Assembly: GCF_026212465.1 (NCBI RefSeq)
Contig: NC_080055.1
Location: 17,506,963 to 17,570,962 of the forward strand
Source: Amaranthus tricolor
Taxonomy: Eukaryota; Streptophyta; Magnoliopsida; Caryophyllales; Amaranthaceae
Direction: 5' to 3'
DNA: 64,000 bases
The notes under the pieces: generated by a model
Database searches by the model: none
Seen by the model: only the letters and a program-made list of their open reading frames with translations
Told to the model about the DNA's origin: nothing
Position numbers and translations under genes: made by a program
In this document: positions 47,972 through 59,328 of the stretch, piece after piece
Layout of the letters: each line of letters starts with the position of its first letter
Position numbering within the stretch: position 1 is the first letter of the stretch

Positions 47972-50900
47972 TCCAAGTGAGGGGGAACAGCTCATGGTAT
48001 CTCGATAATGGGTGTTCCAAGCACATGACGCGTGACAAATCTAAATTTCTCTCACTTGAAGCATATGATGGGGGAACAGTAACCTTCAGTGACAATATGA
48101 AGGGTGAGATAATCGCCAAAGGAAAAGTTGGAAGGTCATGTTCCCATGCTATCGATAATGTATTTTTATTTGAGAATTTGAAACATAACTTACTTAGCAT
48201 TTCTCAATTTTGCGATAAAGGTAACTCTGTGAACTTTACTTCTGAAAAGTGCATTATTTCTAGGAATGACATAGGAGACATCGTTCTTGAGGGAATCAGA
48301 AAAGGGAACACTTATGTTGTGGACCTGGACACTGTTCCCAAAACTAGTCTAAGCGTTATAGAAGACGACCCACTTCTTTGGCATAAGCGTCTAGGTCATG
48401 CTTCTTATACATTGATTAACACATTAAGATCAAAAGACCTAGTTAGAGGACTACCAACTATAAAATTCCGTAAGGATGAAATTTGTGATCCTTGTGCCAA
48501 AAGAAAACAAGTAAGGTCATCTTTTAAATCAAAGAATATTGTGACCACCACTAAACCACTTGAATTATTACATATGGATCTATGTGGACCTATGAGAACA
48601 CAAAGCCGTAGTGGCAAAAGATATGTGTTTGTTATTGTTGATGATTACAGTAGATTTACTTGGATTTTTTTTTAGTTAGTAAAGATGAAGCTTTTAATGA
48701 GTTTATTTCTTTCGCTAACAAAATACAAAAATCAACCAATAATCAAATTATTCACATAAGGTCAGATCATGGTAGAGAATTCGAAAATTCAAGTTTCATG
48801 AATTATTGCAATGAACATGGATTAAGTCATAATTTTTCGGCACCACGAACACTACAACAAAATGGTGTAGTAGAAAGAAAAAATAGAACTTTAGAGGAAA
48901 TGGCTAGAACCATGTTAATTGCTAGTGGTCTACCTAGAAATTTTTGGCCGAAGCTGTTAATACTGCATGTTATATTTTGAATCGTGTATTAATAAGACCA
49001 ATCACTTCAAAGACACCCTATGAATTGCTTAAAGGTGTTAAACCAAATATTTCCTATTTTCGTGTGTTTGGATGCAAATGTTTTGTTCATGTGAATGGAA
49101 AACGAAATATAGGGAAGTTTGATGAAAGAAGTGATGAAGCAGTATTTCTTGGCTACTCATCACATAGTAAGGCTTACAGAGTTTATAACAAAAGAACAAT
49201 GATCATGGAAGAATCTGTTCACATAATCTTCGATGAAACTAACTTTTTGTCAAGTGAACAGGATACAAATAATTTTAAGATAGGTCTTGCAAATCTAGAG
49301 AATGATGAAGAAGAAATGAAAATGCAAGATCAAGGAACAGCAGGTGGACAGCTGATCCCAGAAGAGGCAGAAAGGAACGATCTTGATCAGGAACAACCAG
49401 TACTTCAGAACCAACAGACTGTTCCCAATCCAGCTGTTCCCACAGAAGAGCAAGCTAATCCAGTAACTGAACAGAATGACGATCAAGCTGATGAACCAGA
49501 ACATACTACTGTTCCCACAAGAGAATTTGTGCCCAAACCTTGGAAATATCAAAGTTATCATCCTCTTGATTTGATTATAAGTGATTTGAATAAAGGAACA
49601 CAAATTAGATCTCAAATGAGAAACTTTTGTGCACACTTTGCGTTCCTATCATCACTCGAGCCCAAGAATCATGAAGAAGCTCTAAAGGATTCCGAATGGA
49701 TCGTGGCCATGCAAGATGAATTAAATGAATTTTAAAGAAATAAAGTATGGCACTTGGAACCCAAACCAAAACACAAAAAGGTAACTGGTTTGAAATGGCT
49801 ATTTCGGAATAAACTAGATGAGCATGGAATAATTGTAAGAAACAAAGCAAGGCTCGTGGTCAAAGGATACAATCAACAAGAAGCTATTGATTATACTGAG
49901 ACATTTGCTCCGGTAGCAAGGTTAGAAGCTATAAGAATCTTAATTTCTTTTGCTGCATTCATGAACTTTAAATTATATCAAATGGAAGTGAAATGTGCTT
50001 TCTTAAATGGCTTTCTTGATGAGGAAGTTTTTGTTGAACAACCCCTAGGTTTCGAAAATACCTCTTGTCTTGATCATGTCTACAAGCTTGATAAAGCTCT
50101 TTATGGCTTGAAACAAGCTCCTAAGCAATGGTATGAAAGACTATCAAAGTTTTTGATTCAAAATGACTTTGTAAGAGGCAAAATTGACAAAACCTTATTC
50201 TTTAAGAATAGAGGTTCGGATGTTTTAGTTGTTCAAATATATGTTGATGATATTATTTTTGGAGCCACCAATGAACTGTTGTGTAAAGGATTTGCTAACC
50301 TAATGAGCACCGAATTTGAAATGAGCATGATGGGAGAATTAAACTTCTTCCTCGGGTTACAAATTAAACAAACAGCTAATGGTATCTTTATTCACCAACA
50401 AAAATATATAAAAGGTCTTTTCAAGAAATATGGATTGAATAATGCTAAAACCAACAATACACCTATGGCTACAAATGTTAGATTAGATGAAGACCCAAAT
50501 GGAACAAATATTGATCAAACTATGTATAGAGGCATGATTGGCTCTTTATTGTATTTAACTGCAAGTAGACCCGATATTGCTTTTAGTGTTGGCTTATGTG
50601 CTAGATTTCAATCCAATCCTAAAGAATCACATCTCACTGCAGTAAAACGAATTCTAAGATATTTGAAGGGAACAGACGACTTGTCCCTATTATACCCTAA
50701 AAGTGATGTCTATGATTTGAAAGGTTTTAGTAATGCAGATTATGCAGGAGATCTTGTAAACAGAAAAAGTACGTCAGGTATGGTACAATTTCTTGGCTCA
50801 TGTTTAGTGTCATGGTGTTCAAAGAAACAAAACACTGTTGCATTCTCCACTGCCGAAGCTGAATACGTAGCAGCAGCAGCTTGCTGTTCCCAAATGCTTT

Positions 50901-51184
50901 GGATAAAACAGCAGCTAAGAGATTTTGGTATTAAGTTTGGATGTGTTCCTATTTATTGTGATAATACCAGTGCCATATGCATATCAAAAGATCCAGTGCA
51001 TCATTCACGAGTAAAACACATCCACATTAGGCATCATTTTCTTAAGGATAATATTGAAAATAAAAATATTATTGTAAAGCATGTAAACACTAACGAGCAA
51101 ATAGCTGATATCATGACTAAACCGCTTCCAAGGGAACAACATGAGAAACTGAGATTAGAACTTGGCATGATCAAGCTGCATTGA
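47971..51184 (+). pseudogene. Copia pol (PR-IN-RT-RNase H) of sirevirus copy 2 (three lesions)
   Basis: Protease has WYLDNGCSKHMTRD, with Asn in place of the usual Ser or Thr after the catalytic Asp. Then come LLWHKRLGHAS and CDPCAKRKQ, the integrase core ([34 protein letters not shown]), RT ([41 protein letters not shown]) and RNase H (SNADYAGD, where SDAD is usual; STAEAEYVA), ending [19 protein letters not shown]. Lesions are a frameshift in a T-run near 48665-48673, a one-base loss near 48949 and TAA at 49733-49735. The RT-RNase H part is open from 49754 for 476 codons. Confidence 0.93.
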
Positions 51185-51679
51185 AGTGAGTGACATATGT
51201 GATCTTTAAAGACAAAATGAAAATTGAAAAGGTCGATCAACCACAAAAATCTTGATTGAAAAATCGATTATTGAAAGGATCAGGTACGCACTATTTAAAA
51301 GTATATACTGTGAATGCTCTTATGATTGCATGTTTAATTTAATCAGACTGTAGTAGCATAAAATTTTCATTTGTTTTATTTTCATAAAATATATTTACAT
51401 ATATTTGTCCAGCAATTTCCATTAAAATAGCGGGAGTTAAATCATCATAATTCTTCACTAAATCCGTCTGTTTCCATTTCACATTTTGTGTCATATGCAT
51501 AAATTAAATGAGGAACATGAAACACCTACACACACGTCCCCTCACATTCATTATATACACTCTCACACGTTAAGCCCTAAACCCTTCATCCTCAATCGCA
51601 ATCAACTCTGAATCTCAAAATCATCTTCATCTTCTCGCATTTTCTGCAAAATTTCACTCCACAAACTCATCAAATTACC
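51185..51679 (+). other. Spacer between pol and the env-like frame, copy 2
   Basis: About 495 bp of AT-rich non-coding sequence inside the element, the counterpart of 4339-4859 in copy 1. No clear motif. Confidence 0.5.
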
Positions 51680-53228
51680 ATGAGAACCAAGAGCCGTACA
51701 CCTAAGATGAAACAACCCAAGCCTTTAAGAATTATCCACCCAACACCTTTATTAACTGCTCAAGAGTCATCCTCGAAAGAACAGCAGGACACTCCTGGTG
51801 GCTCTAAAAGGCAAGCAAGGAACAAGAGAAAAAGACCGTCTACTTCAAAGAAATCATCTTCAGCAAAGAAGGCAAAAGTCGATGTTCACTTAAACGCTGA
51901 AGAAGTGTCAAAAGAAATGATGGTTGGGTTTGGATTGGACAAAAAATGATATGATTCAACCTTTTTTCCTCAGTTACACACTATATTACAGACTCAGTCT
52001 TGGGAATCTTTGATCGCAGAATATTGCTGCAATCCAATATACCCAAAACTGATGCGTGAGTTTGTCTCGAATTTTTTGCTTAACCATGGTGTTTGTTCGA
52101 GTTCTGTTAAAGAAGTTAAAATAGAGTTCAACATTCAGAAATTAGGAGAATGGCTAGGTGTGCCCGCAAATGGATTTGATGTTTATTATGTTGGATCAAA
52201 GATAACTTTCTTTGAAATAGATGAAAAGGATGTTTGGAATTTTTTAGGGATCACTGAAAAACGAGGGAAGGTCAGCCATAATGCATTGTCCCCTCTACAC
52301 AAATTGTTGTATAACATTGCTCGTAGATTTTTTTTTGCCGCGAAATTCCAAACGCAGTGAAGTAAGTCTGCGAGATGCAACCCTAATTTACTGCATGGCT
52401 AACAATATTAAAATCAACTTTCCTTCTTTAATGATCTCTCATTTAAGTGAATGTATTTCTAAAGGTTGTGTGATTGGATATGGAGGTTTGCTGACTTGGA
52501 TTTTCAGGAAGATAGGTGTTCCACTTGAAGGTCAAAACTTTCCCATGGGTCCGAACAATATGATAGGTGCCAAGTGCTTAAGTAACTTACACCTTAAATT
52601 AAATGAGAATGGGACCCTTGAGAAAGTTGTTGAAACAATCAATGTTAATTCTGATAATGAGAAGGAAACCGAAAAGGGAGAGGTTGAAATGGAGGAACAG
52701 GAGAAGGAAGGATATGGAAATAAGGAACAGGAGACTGTTCCTTCTGATAAAGAGAAGGAGGACATTGGTGTCTGCAAGGAGGAGGTATTTGTGCCTACTA
52801 TGAAGCAGCCTTGTTCAACCTCAAGGAAGAGCAGAAGGCTTGCTGCCAAAGGGAAAAGACCTGTAGTTGTTCTTGATGATGACTCTGTGGCTAAACCAAG
52901 TTATTCCCCCTCACCAAAGCCAACCACTCCATCATCCCATCATTTCCCATCACCACCACCATCACCAATACCAACTTCACCACCACCTGTTCACACATCT
53001 CCACACCAAGGCTTTGACCAGACAACAGTTCCTACAGCTCCTTTATACTCCATTCTCCTCAAACTTGATGAATTGCAGGATCGCTTTTTTAAATTTCATG
53101 ATGAAGTTCGTGTTTCCTTAGCCTCACTAACTGACCAGATGACTCAAATGGAGGCTCGTCTGGGTGCTAAATTGGATACTGTGGAGGTGGAAACAGAATA
53201 TATAGATGAAGAAGCTCCTGCATCCTAA
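51680..53228 (+). pseudogene. Env-like / third ORF of sirevirus copy 2 (one stop, one frameshift)
   Basis: It starts MRTKSRTPKMKQPKPL and has a basic Ser/Lys-rich N-terminus. A central domain matches copy 1 (EMMVGFGLDK, MREFVSNF, VKIEFNIQKLGEWLGV, SPLHKLLYNIARRF, YGGLLTWIFRK). An acidic Glu/Lys stretch, a Pro/Ser-rich stretch (near 52900-52990) and a C-terminal heptad-like part ending in TVEVETEYIDEEAPAS follow. TGA at 51947-51949 interrupts it, and a T-run at about 52328-52336 shifts frame. No clear signal peptide or transmembrane helix. Function unknown; its presence after pol supports the sirevirus assignment. Confidence 0.82.
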
Positions 53229-54001
53229 TTCTTCCTAATAGTTTTTAAATATCTTTTATGTGTTGTAACCCTTACTTTCCTCAAACTTTTGTCTTGGTAC
53301 GAGCTGGAGTACTGCTTATCTAATTCATACTATCAACTATATTTTCCTTGTGCTACTAATAGCTTGTGAAAATAAATCATTGCTGATCATGTTTGCATTC
53401 ATTGGTATTGCTTTTTAATTTTTGCATCCTTATTCTCTCTTTGACTATATCTATATGGTTAGTGCTGTGGTTGATTGCTACAATTCTTTTTGAATGATGT
53501 CAAAAGGGGGAATATTTTGGCACAAACTTAAAGAATGGTTGAGTATGCTTAGTCTATATCTACATCTATTATGTTGGACATTAGGATTAAGGTTATGATT
53601 CATGATCTAAGTCTGTTTGGCTGTGTGCTGTGAATGATTGTTTATTGCTTGTTGTTGCTGGTTGTTTGTTGTGATTGTTAAAGTATAGTTAACCTTTTGT
53701 CAGTATAGTTAACACCTTTTGTTAATGCTTGATGTTCTGATGCTTATGATCAAGATGAACTGTTTTGCTTGTTCAGATCATCTATTCACTTTTGAGCTCT
53801 AATTGTTTGCTCCAAATTATATTGGAACCACTGCTTATGTTCTATGCTAAAAGTGTTTATTTTTACAGTAATTTGATTCATGATATGCTTGGTAAATTAT
53901 ATTTACTAAGTTAAGAAGAGTTGTTTTAATCTCTAACATGCTCTTCAATATTGGTTTTACACTACATTGGTTTAAGTTTGTTTAAAAAGTTTGTCATCAT
54001 C
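53229..54001 (+). other. Non-coding 3' region of sirevirus copy 2, with a second PPT-like tract
   Basis: AT-rich, no supported frame. AAAAGGGGGAA lies at 53502-53512 after GATGTC, paralleling the tract at 2354-2366 in copy 1. Confidence 0.6.
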
Positions 54002-54015
54002 AAAAAGGGGAAATT
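54002..54015 (+). other. Polypurine tract of sirevirus copy 2
   Basis: AAAAAGGGGAAATT directly precedes the 3' LTR start TGTTGGACC. Confidence 0.85.
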
Positions 54016-55467
54016 TGTTGGACCTCTTGAGTTTTGATGATGACCACACTGTATTTAAACAAATATGTTTTTTAGAGATTATGTGCAGGTCGATATCCGG
54101 TCGTAATTATGATTGTTGATAGTACCTGTGGCTTTGTTTATGGAAATGTACGTGTCAAAAGGATTCAAGAGATGTTAGAAGAGTATATCGCTTGGGATGT
54201 AAAATGGAGACAAGAGGTCTACTGTTCCTAAGTTGGATGTTCTAGCTAAACTGGAATTCAGAGACAGCGCACTGTTCCTAACAAGAGTCAGCCTACGTCC
54301 ACTAAAATTCTGATTACTATTTAATTATTATTTTTAGTTGATGTATTAAATAAAGTTAATTTATTGCAATTATAATTTATTAAAGTTAATTGGCAAAATG
54401 TTTTCCAAAATGATTTTTCGTATTTACTTAGCATGATTTTAGGATCTATATTTAGTAAATATTGGATTTGCTAAATATAGGAACAGCTGCTGTTGAAAAA
54501 GTCTTAGCTATTATTATTATTTTAGAACCGGTCTTTATATTAGAAAATAGGTTATCGTTCCTATAATTAGTTAGCTTGTAACCATTCCTATTTTTAGTAA
54601 GTATAACCGTTTCTATAAATAGCATAAAAGTTCCAGCAGTTATTACTGGAACAGGAACTGCTATTGCTTGAAGGGAACATAACCTATTATTAGTAAATGG
54701 GAGCAACGGTTATTGATGTTTTAACCGTATGCTTTATTTAATCAAGTCTTGTGGAAATAACCGTCTGTTTGATTAATCCACATTACTCCCATGATCTTTG
54801 TGATAAAGGAATAATGGATTGGATTATTCCATTTTCTTAGAGATTTTATTTTTTTATAAATAGCAAGTGAATTCGGCTGTTCCTAAATGTATCTAACGTA
54901 TGAACTTTCTTATTTTCATGCGATTATTTTTGGAAATCTACAAGAAATATTTTGTTTTGAAAATTGCCAATTAACTCATAATATTTTCTTGAGCAACTCA
55001 TTGATTTTATTTTTAAGATTTTTATCCTTTTTGTAAGGGTTTTTGAGAATACTTGTAATTAGACTCGGGTGAGTCTAAGGGAGAATTAGATAGCTTTGAG
55101 TGAAGCTATTGAGGAGTTTAGCTTTTAGTAAAGCTGAGTTTGTTGCTTTGAGTAAAGCAATTTGAGAGAGAAAAGTTGGCCTAGTTGATTCACTTTGAGT
55201 GAAGTAAAGTGTTTATTGTAATTGTAACTAATTGCGTTAAACATAGTGGAGTATTTAGAAATCCCGAGGGGTCGTGGTTTTTCCTTCTGTTTAGGCCCAG
55301 AAGGTTTCCACGTAAAAATCGTTTGTCTCTTTTATTATTTTGCTCTAAGTTTAAGCTTTATTTATTTTAATTCAATTCCGTAAAACCAGGGCAAGAACGC
55401 TTAAACTAGTAACAACAACAATTCACCCCCCCTCTTGTTGCTGTTCCCGTTTCTAATTGAGTCTACA
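54016..55467 (+). repeat. 3' LTR of sirevirus copy 2
   Basis: Direct repeat of 44622-46078 with scattered substitutions and a shorter C-run (near 55426-55432). It is followed by the second TACTT (55468-55472). Confidence 0.95.
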
Positions 55468-55472
55468 TACTT
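55468..55472. repeat. Right target-site duplication TACTT of sirevirus copy 2
   Basis: Matches 44617-44621, directly after the terminal CTACA of the 3' LTR. Confidence 0.93.
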
Positions 55473-55628
55473 TTTCCATTTGCATTTCACTTAAAGATTT
55501 GAATCATTTAATAGTTTCAAGAAATAACAAAAATAAAGAATTGACCAATAGTGTAATGTGATCTTAATTTTTAATTTTATTTAGTTAGCTAATATTATTG
55601 GCCAAATTTTGATCAGACTTAATTTAGA

Positions 55629-55939
55629 GTGTGTTTGGATGGAGGGAAATAATAAAAAGAAGGGGAGGGATTTAATTTAGAGGATAAAGGATCTCTTGTT
55701 TGAGTAACAATATAGGTGACAATAGATTTAGAGGTGAAGAATTTGGAGAGATTAAATGAATAATTTTTGTTAAGGTCTCAATTTCTTCAAAGTTGAAAAT
55801 ATTTGAAGGCATAACTCTCATTCCCTTCCTTACCCTCCTAAGCAAATAAAACTTGCTTTTCTTTTATTTTCTCTATCCTTCTTTTGCCTTCCCCTTTCCC
55901 TTCCCTTTCTTTTCTTTCCAAAATTGTTATCCAAACGTT
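55629..55939. mobile_element. Possible MITE-like element
   Basis: A region of about 310 bp bounded by imperfect inverted ends (GTGTTTGGAT at 55631-55640 and ATCCAAACGT at 55929-55938), purine-rich at the left and pyrimidine-rich at the right. No coding frame. The target duplication is unclear. The GTTTGGAT ends resemble those of common plant MITEs, but this is a weak call. Confidence 0.3.
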
Positions 55940-55945
55940 AGTGAT

Positions 55946-56853
55946 TGTGCCCAATACGCCCATATAAGTTATGTTGAGTATTCACAGCATGTAAGACATA
56001 ATCCAAAGGCTTAAACAATAAACTAAGCAAGTAAGTAACAACGAGGACCAAAACATGGAGCTAGACTATGCTGCTCATTCGAGCAAGTTCATGCTCGTTT
56101 GAGCATAGTTGTGCTTGTTCAAGCACTGCTGTTCTAGCTTGGCAGTTTGTTTCAAAACCTTCTGTTTGATGTTTTTGGCACTTGCTCGTTCGAGCACATA
56201 GGAATTTTCGAGTCAAAAAGTTTCTGGAAATGATTTTTTCTCATGCTCGTTCGAGCACCTCAGAACAGTGCATCTGTTCATGAAGTGAAACTTTGTCTCA
56301 TGGACCATTATGTTTTTATGAACTAATGTTTTACTTAATTATAAACTGATAACCATAAGATATAATTAGTAAATGGATTTGGATGAATCATTGCTACATT
56401 ACTCTATAAATAGGAGTGGGTACATGGTGATCAAACATATCTTGAACAAAATTTATGATTTCATCTTTCTCTCATTCTCTTGAAACATAAAAGAGAGTTA
56501 TAAACTCTTTTATTGTTTTTCTGATTTTAATCTCTTCGTAAAAACATAATCATTTAGTTCAATCGGTTTATACTAATTGGTTGGAGTGATTGATTGTATC
56601 TCATTGTGAATTTCCATAGTCATAATCCAAGTACCTTTATGGGGGAAATATCACAATAAGAAAGCTTGTAGCCACCTTCAATCTATAATAAGATTTCAGA
56701 TTGATGTTACCATTGCAAACTAATCTTCTCTACGTTGTTGTTCATTTCATGGTTCATTCAAAGCAAAGAGTCCATTGCCATACACAAAGGAGACACTACA
56801 AACATCATCTTGTATTTGTAGTTTATTTTCTGCATTATTTTTTTAATAATCTA
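55946..56853 (+). repeat. Probable 5' LTR of a second old Copia element
   Basis: Assigned because it precedes a Copia gag start (56861), has a TATA-like CTATAAATAG at 56404-56413, and is related downstream of the TATA to the old LTR at 43894-44355. A degenerate PBS-like string (ATTGTGATATGTCC) lies at the junction near 56852. Five copies of a TGCTCGTTCGAGCA palindrome lie upstream of the TATA. The start point is uncertain. Confidence 0.5.
56072..56257. repeat. Array of TGCTCGTTCGAGCA palindromes upstream of a TATA box
   Basis: Copies lie at 56072-56085, 56092-56105, 56112-56125, 56183-56196 and 56244-56257. The last two are perfect. The third (TGCTTGTTCAAGCA) has paired changes that keep the palindrome. 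The first three are spaced exactly 20 bp apart. Confidence 0.75.
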
Positions 56854-56860
56854 TTGTGAT

Positions 56861-56975
56861 ATGTCCAGGTTCATAGAAAGCATTAAGGAACTCACTTCAA
56901 ACGTAATGAAATTGGACAAGTTTTTGGTGTGGAATTCAGAAGATGGCAAAAGAAAAGGCTCATCCTCTTGACTTC
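56861..56975 (+). pseudogene. N-terminal gag fragment of the second old Copia
   Basis: It begins with an ATG (MSRFIESIKELTSNVMKLDK), followed after a one-base frameshift by FRRWQKKRLILLTS, typical of the start of Copia gag. It breaks off at 56975 where a minus-strand LTR element begins. Gag resumes, minus roughly 75-80 codons, at about 61316. Confidence 0.7.
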
Positions 56976-58014
56976 TGATGCAAAACTAAGGCTGAATAGG
57001 GCCTTGGTTATGCAAGGATGAATGTTGTGCAGAAGTTTGGTTTGTTACTCTTCTTAGGAAACTACAAATACTATCAAAAGAACCCTCAATGATCACAAAC
57101 AGAACCAAGAAATGGCTTCTTGATTTTCTGATGATGATGATCACTGACTATCTCGACTCCTTTCTCTAATACACAAACTATACTATCACGTTAAAAAGTC
57201 TTCCAGATTTTGTGTCCAAGTTCCCTTAAAGAGTCAAGGTTGGTCCACAACTCTTAACACTCCAAGGATCAAAGGTTACTCCGTAGCCTTTGTTGAAGTT
57301 TGCAAACAAACTTCAGAGAAAACAGAAATCAATTTTTTGAATTACCTCTTGTATTCTATTGAATGATTAAAACTGAAACGTGCTTATTACACAAGTGAGA
57401 CTCTCCTTATATAGAGATCTCAACAAACTTAACGGCTAAAAACATCCACATGCAAAACATGTGCACACTTAAAAACATAATATACAACTAAAATACTCTA
57501 CAAAACTGTCGACCAGACTAAAACTAGCGACTGGATGACCTTGGGCTCACTTTTTGAATGACTTCCCATGCTTGGAAGTGGACGCTTAGAGTCTTGATGG
57601 AGAGATCCTTGTATGAAGATTCCTTTTCTACCCTTTATTCCCCGGGTACGAGTATCAGCTTTGGACAACTCATGAAAGAAGGGCTGGTCAGCTATCTTCA
57701 GGTGCAAAATTCTGACAGTTCATCTGGCAACTGTTTGACCTTCAACCTCTTTTCTTGGTGTCTTCCTGTGATTGCTAGAAGGTATTTAGGGTCTTGATAG
57801 AGTTAAGATTCCATTTCTATCTTCCATGTCCTTCAAGATGCAAGGGTTAGCTCTGGACAGTCCTTGCAAGTTCACCTGGTCAAAGGTTCTCAAGGACTGT
57901 TTTGTTTGCTCTGTTTCTATTCTCTGCTGTAGTTGTTGCAGCATTTGTTATTTCTTCTTCCTCTGCTTCCCTTCCTAATGCGTAAGAAACCCCAACCATG
58001 TCAAATATGGTGCA
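56976..58014 (-). repeat. 3' LTR of the LARD-like element (1,039 bp)
   Basis: On the plus strand it starts TGATGCAAAAC and ends TATGGTGCA, so the minus strand reads TGCACC...GCATCA. Its partner begins at 60250. A TATA-like CTATATAAGG lies on the minus strand at about 57409-57418. The PPT follows at once on the plus-strand right side. Confidence 0.85.
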
Positions 58015-58051
58015 AACTCCCCTTCTTAGAAAAGAATTGTCCTCAATTCTT
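58015..58051 (-). other. Polypurine tract and hairpin of the LARD-like element
   Basis: On the minus strand a perfect 8-bp stem (AAGAATTG/CAATTCTT, loop AGGA, 58032-58051) is followed by CTAAGAAGGGGAGTT (58015-58029) and then the LTR start TGCACC. Confidence 0.8.
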
Positions 58052-58406
58052 GACTTCCCATATATGCTTGCATTCAGAAGAACTTCCTATGCTACACAAC
58101 TTCACCTGCTGCTGCCTTGGAACAAGCTTGATTAGGCCATTACAAATTCCGATCTACACACATGTTGCTGTACTCTTGAACTGCTCCTCTGTACATTGAA
58201 CACACTTGACATTCTGTTGCTAAGTTCAGAATGTGGCTCGCATTTGGATCAAAGTAAATTAGAAGCCATGTTTCTCAATGTCCTCCAGCGTGTAAAAATC
58301 AAGGTTCTTGCTCTTACTTGCATGATTATCCAAACCCATATGTTAAACAAGCTCGCCATATTGATTAGCTTGCTTGTGTTACCAAGACCACAATCAACTT
58401 GTTTCA

Positions 58407-58444
58407 TCCTCCCCTTCTTAGAAAAAATTCGACCTCGAATTTTT
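58407..58444 (-). other. Second hairpin plus PPT-like module in the LARD-like element
   Basis: On the minus strand a 9-bp stem (AAAAATTCG/CGAATTTTT, loop AGGT, 58423-58444) is followed by CTAAGAAGGGGAGGA and then TGAAACAAG. It lies about 390 bp from the LTR, so it is an extra or ancestral copy of the module at 58015-58051. The following TGAAACAAG resembles the start of the gypsy array LTR (TGAAACAATC). Confidence 0.75.
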
Positions 58445-58542
58445 GTAGGGTTAAACTCAACAAACCTTTCCACAAGAACGTAATCCACTAAAGGCGATTT
58501 TTCAAGCACAAAATCCACCTTGACAAACTCATGCTTCCTAGT

Positions 58543-59328
58543 TCATTCTACTTGTAAACCAATCTCCAATCTCAGATGAGAATCCACTACTTCAAAGCAC
58601 TCTATTGTAGAACCAACATTCTCCATGCAAATTTTCTCAACAACCTCTTCAAGATCATTAACACTCTCAATACAAGATATTTCAACCATTTCTTCAAGAG
58701 CATCAACAATCTCACCACAAGGTACTTCAACATCTCCTTTAAGATCATCAATCATCTTTACACAAGATGCTTCAACAACCTCTTCAAGATCTTTAACACT
58801 TTCAACAGAAGGTGTTTCAACCACGTCTTCAAGATCATCAATAATCTCGACACAAGATGTTTCACCCACTTCTTCAAGATCTTCAACAATCTCGTTACAA
58901 GGTGCTTCAACAACTACTTCGTTATTTGATTCTTGAATATCATCATGAGAAAGAGCCAATGATGTTTTTTCTTCAACATGCTTGGGAACGATCTCAAATT
59001 TAATCCTAGGTGGATCAACATAAGGATTATACTCATGAACAACCACTAATTTTGAGTCACCATGTTTCTTTTGTAATCTTCGTTGAAATTTCCTCCTCTC
59101 TTCATTAAGGCCTATATTTCTATAGCATTTCTGCCCTTGAATCAAAACATGGCCCTACTTTTCTGAATAATGCTTGTACATACCCCAATCACATTGTTTT
59201 ATACAAACTAGTTGCAACCTTTTAATGTTTTCCTCCTCAATCTTCAATGTTTTTAGAAAAGATTCATTAAGGTCATAAAATAGATCTTCAAGTCTATCCA
59301 GTCTCATGCATACATTTGATGACTTCAT
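58543..59328 (-). pseudogene. Acidic 15-residue-repeat protein of the LARD-like element (one TAG)
   Basis: A 262-codon minus-strand frame starting MKSSNVCMRLDRLEDL. It is interrupted only by a TAG at 59155-59157, after which it is open for more than 200 codons. After a basic stretch (RRKFQRRLQKKHGDSK) come about seven tandem 15-residue repeats with consensus DLEEVVExSCVExVD (about 58624-58938, 45-bp period), and then a short tail ending LRLEIGLQVE. The repeats are strongly acidic with a regular Cys. I do not recognise a domain. It may be a structural or hitchhiking protein of this element family. Confidence 0.65.

Larger units (their letters stand above)
44622..55467 (+). mobile_element. Full-length sirevirus-type Ty1/copia element, copy 2
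   Basis: A 10,846-bp element with LTRs of 1,457 and 1,452 bp, TSD TACTT, a PBS at 46081-46094 and a PPT at 54002-54015. The order is gag with two zinc knuckles and a coiled coil, pol (PR-IN-RT-RNase H), an env-like frame, two PPT-like tracts and the 3' LTR. The proteins align throughout with copy 1, but the LTRs differ at many sites (for example AATTATG/AAATATG, GATCGTT/GATTGTT, GGAGTC/AGAGTC), so this insertion is clearly older than copy 1. At least seven lesions interrupt its three frames. Confidence 0.95.

Noticed and set aside
51680..51720. Similarity of MRTKS starts in the copy 2 env-like frame and in a gypsy LTR frame (10927)
   Set aside because: It covers only about five residues and does not continue; coincidence.
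58624..58938. A regular 45-bp repeat that could look like a CRISPR or satellite array
   Set aside because: There are no unique spacers and the period is a multiple of three within an open frame. It is a protein repeat in a plant retroelement.
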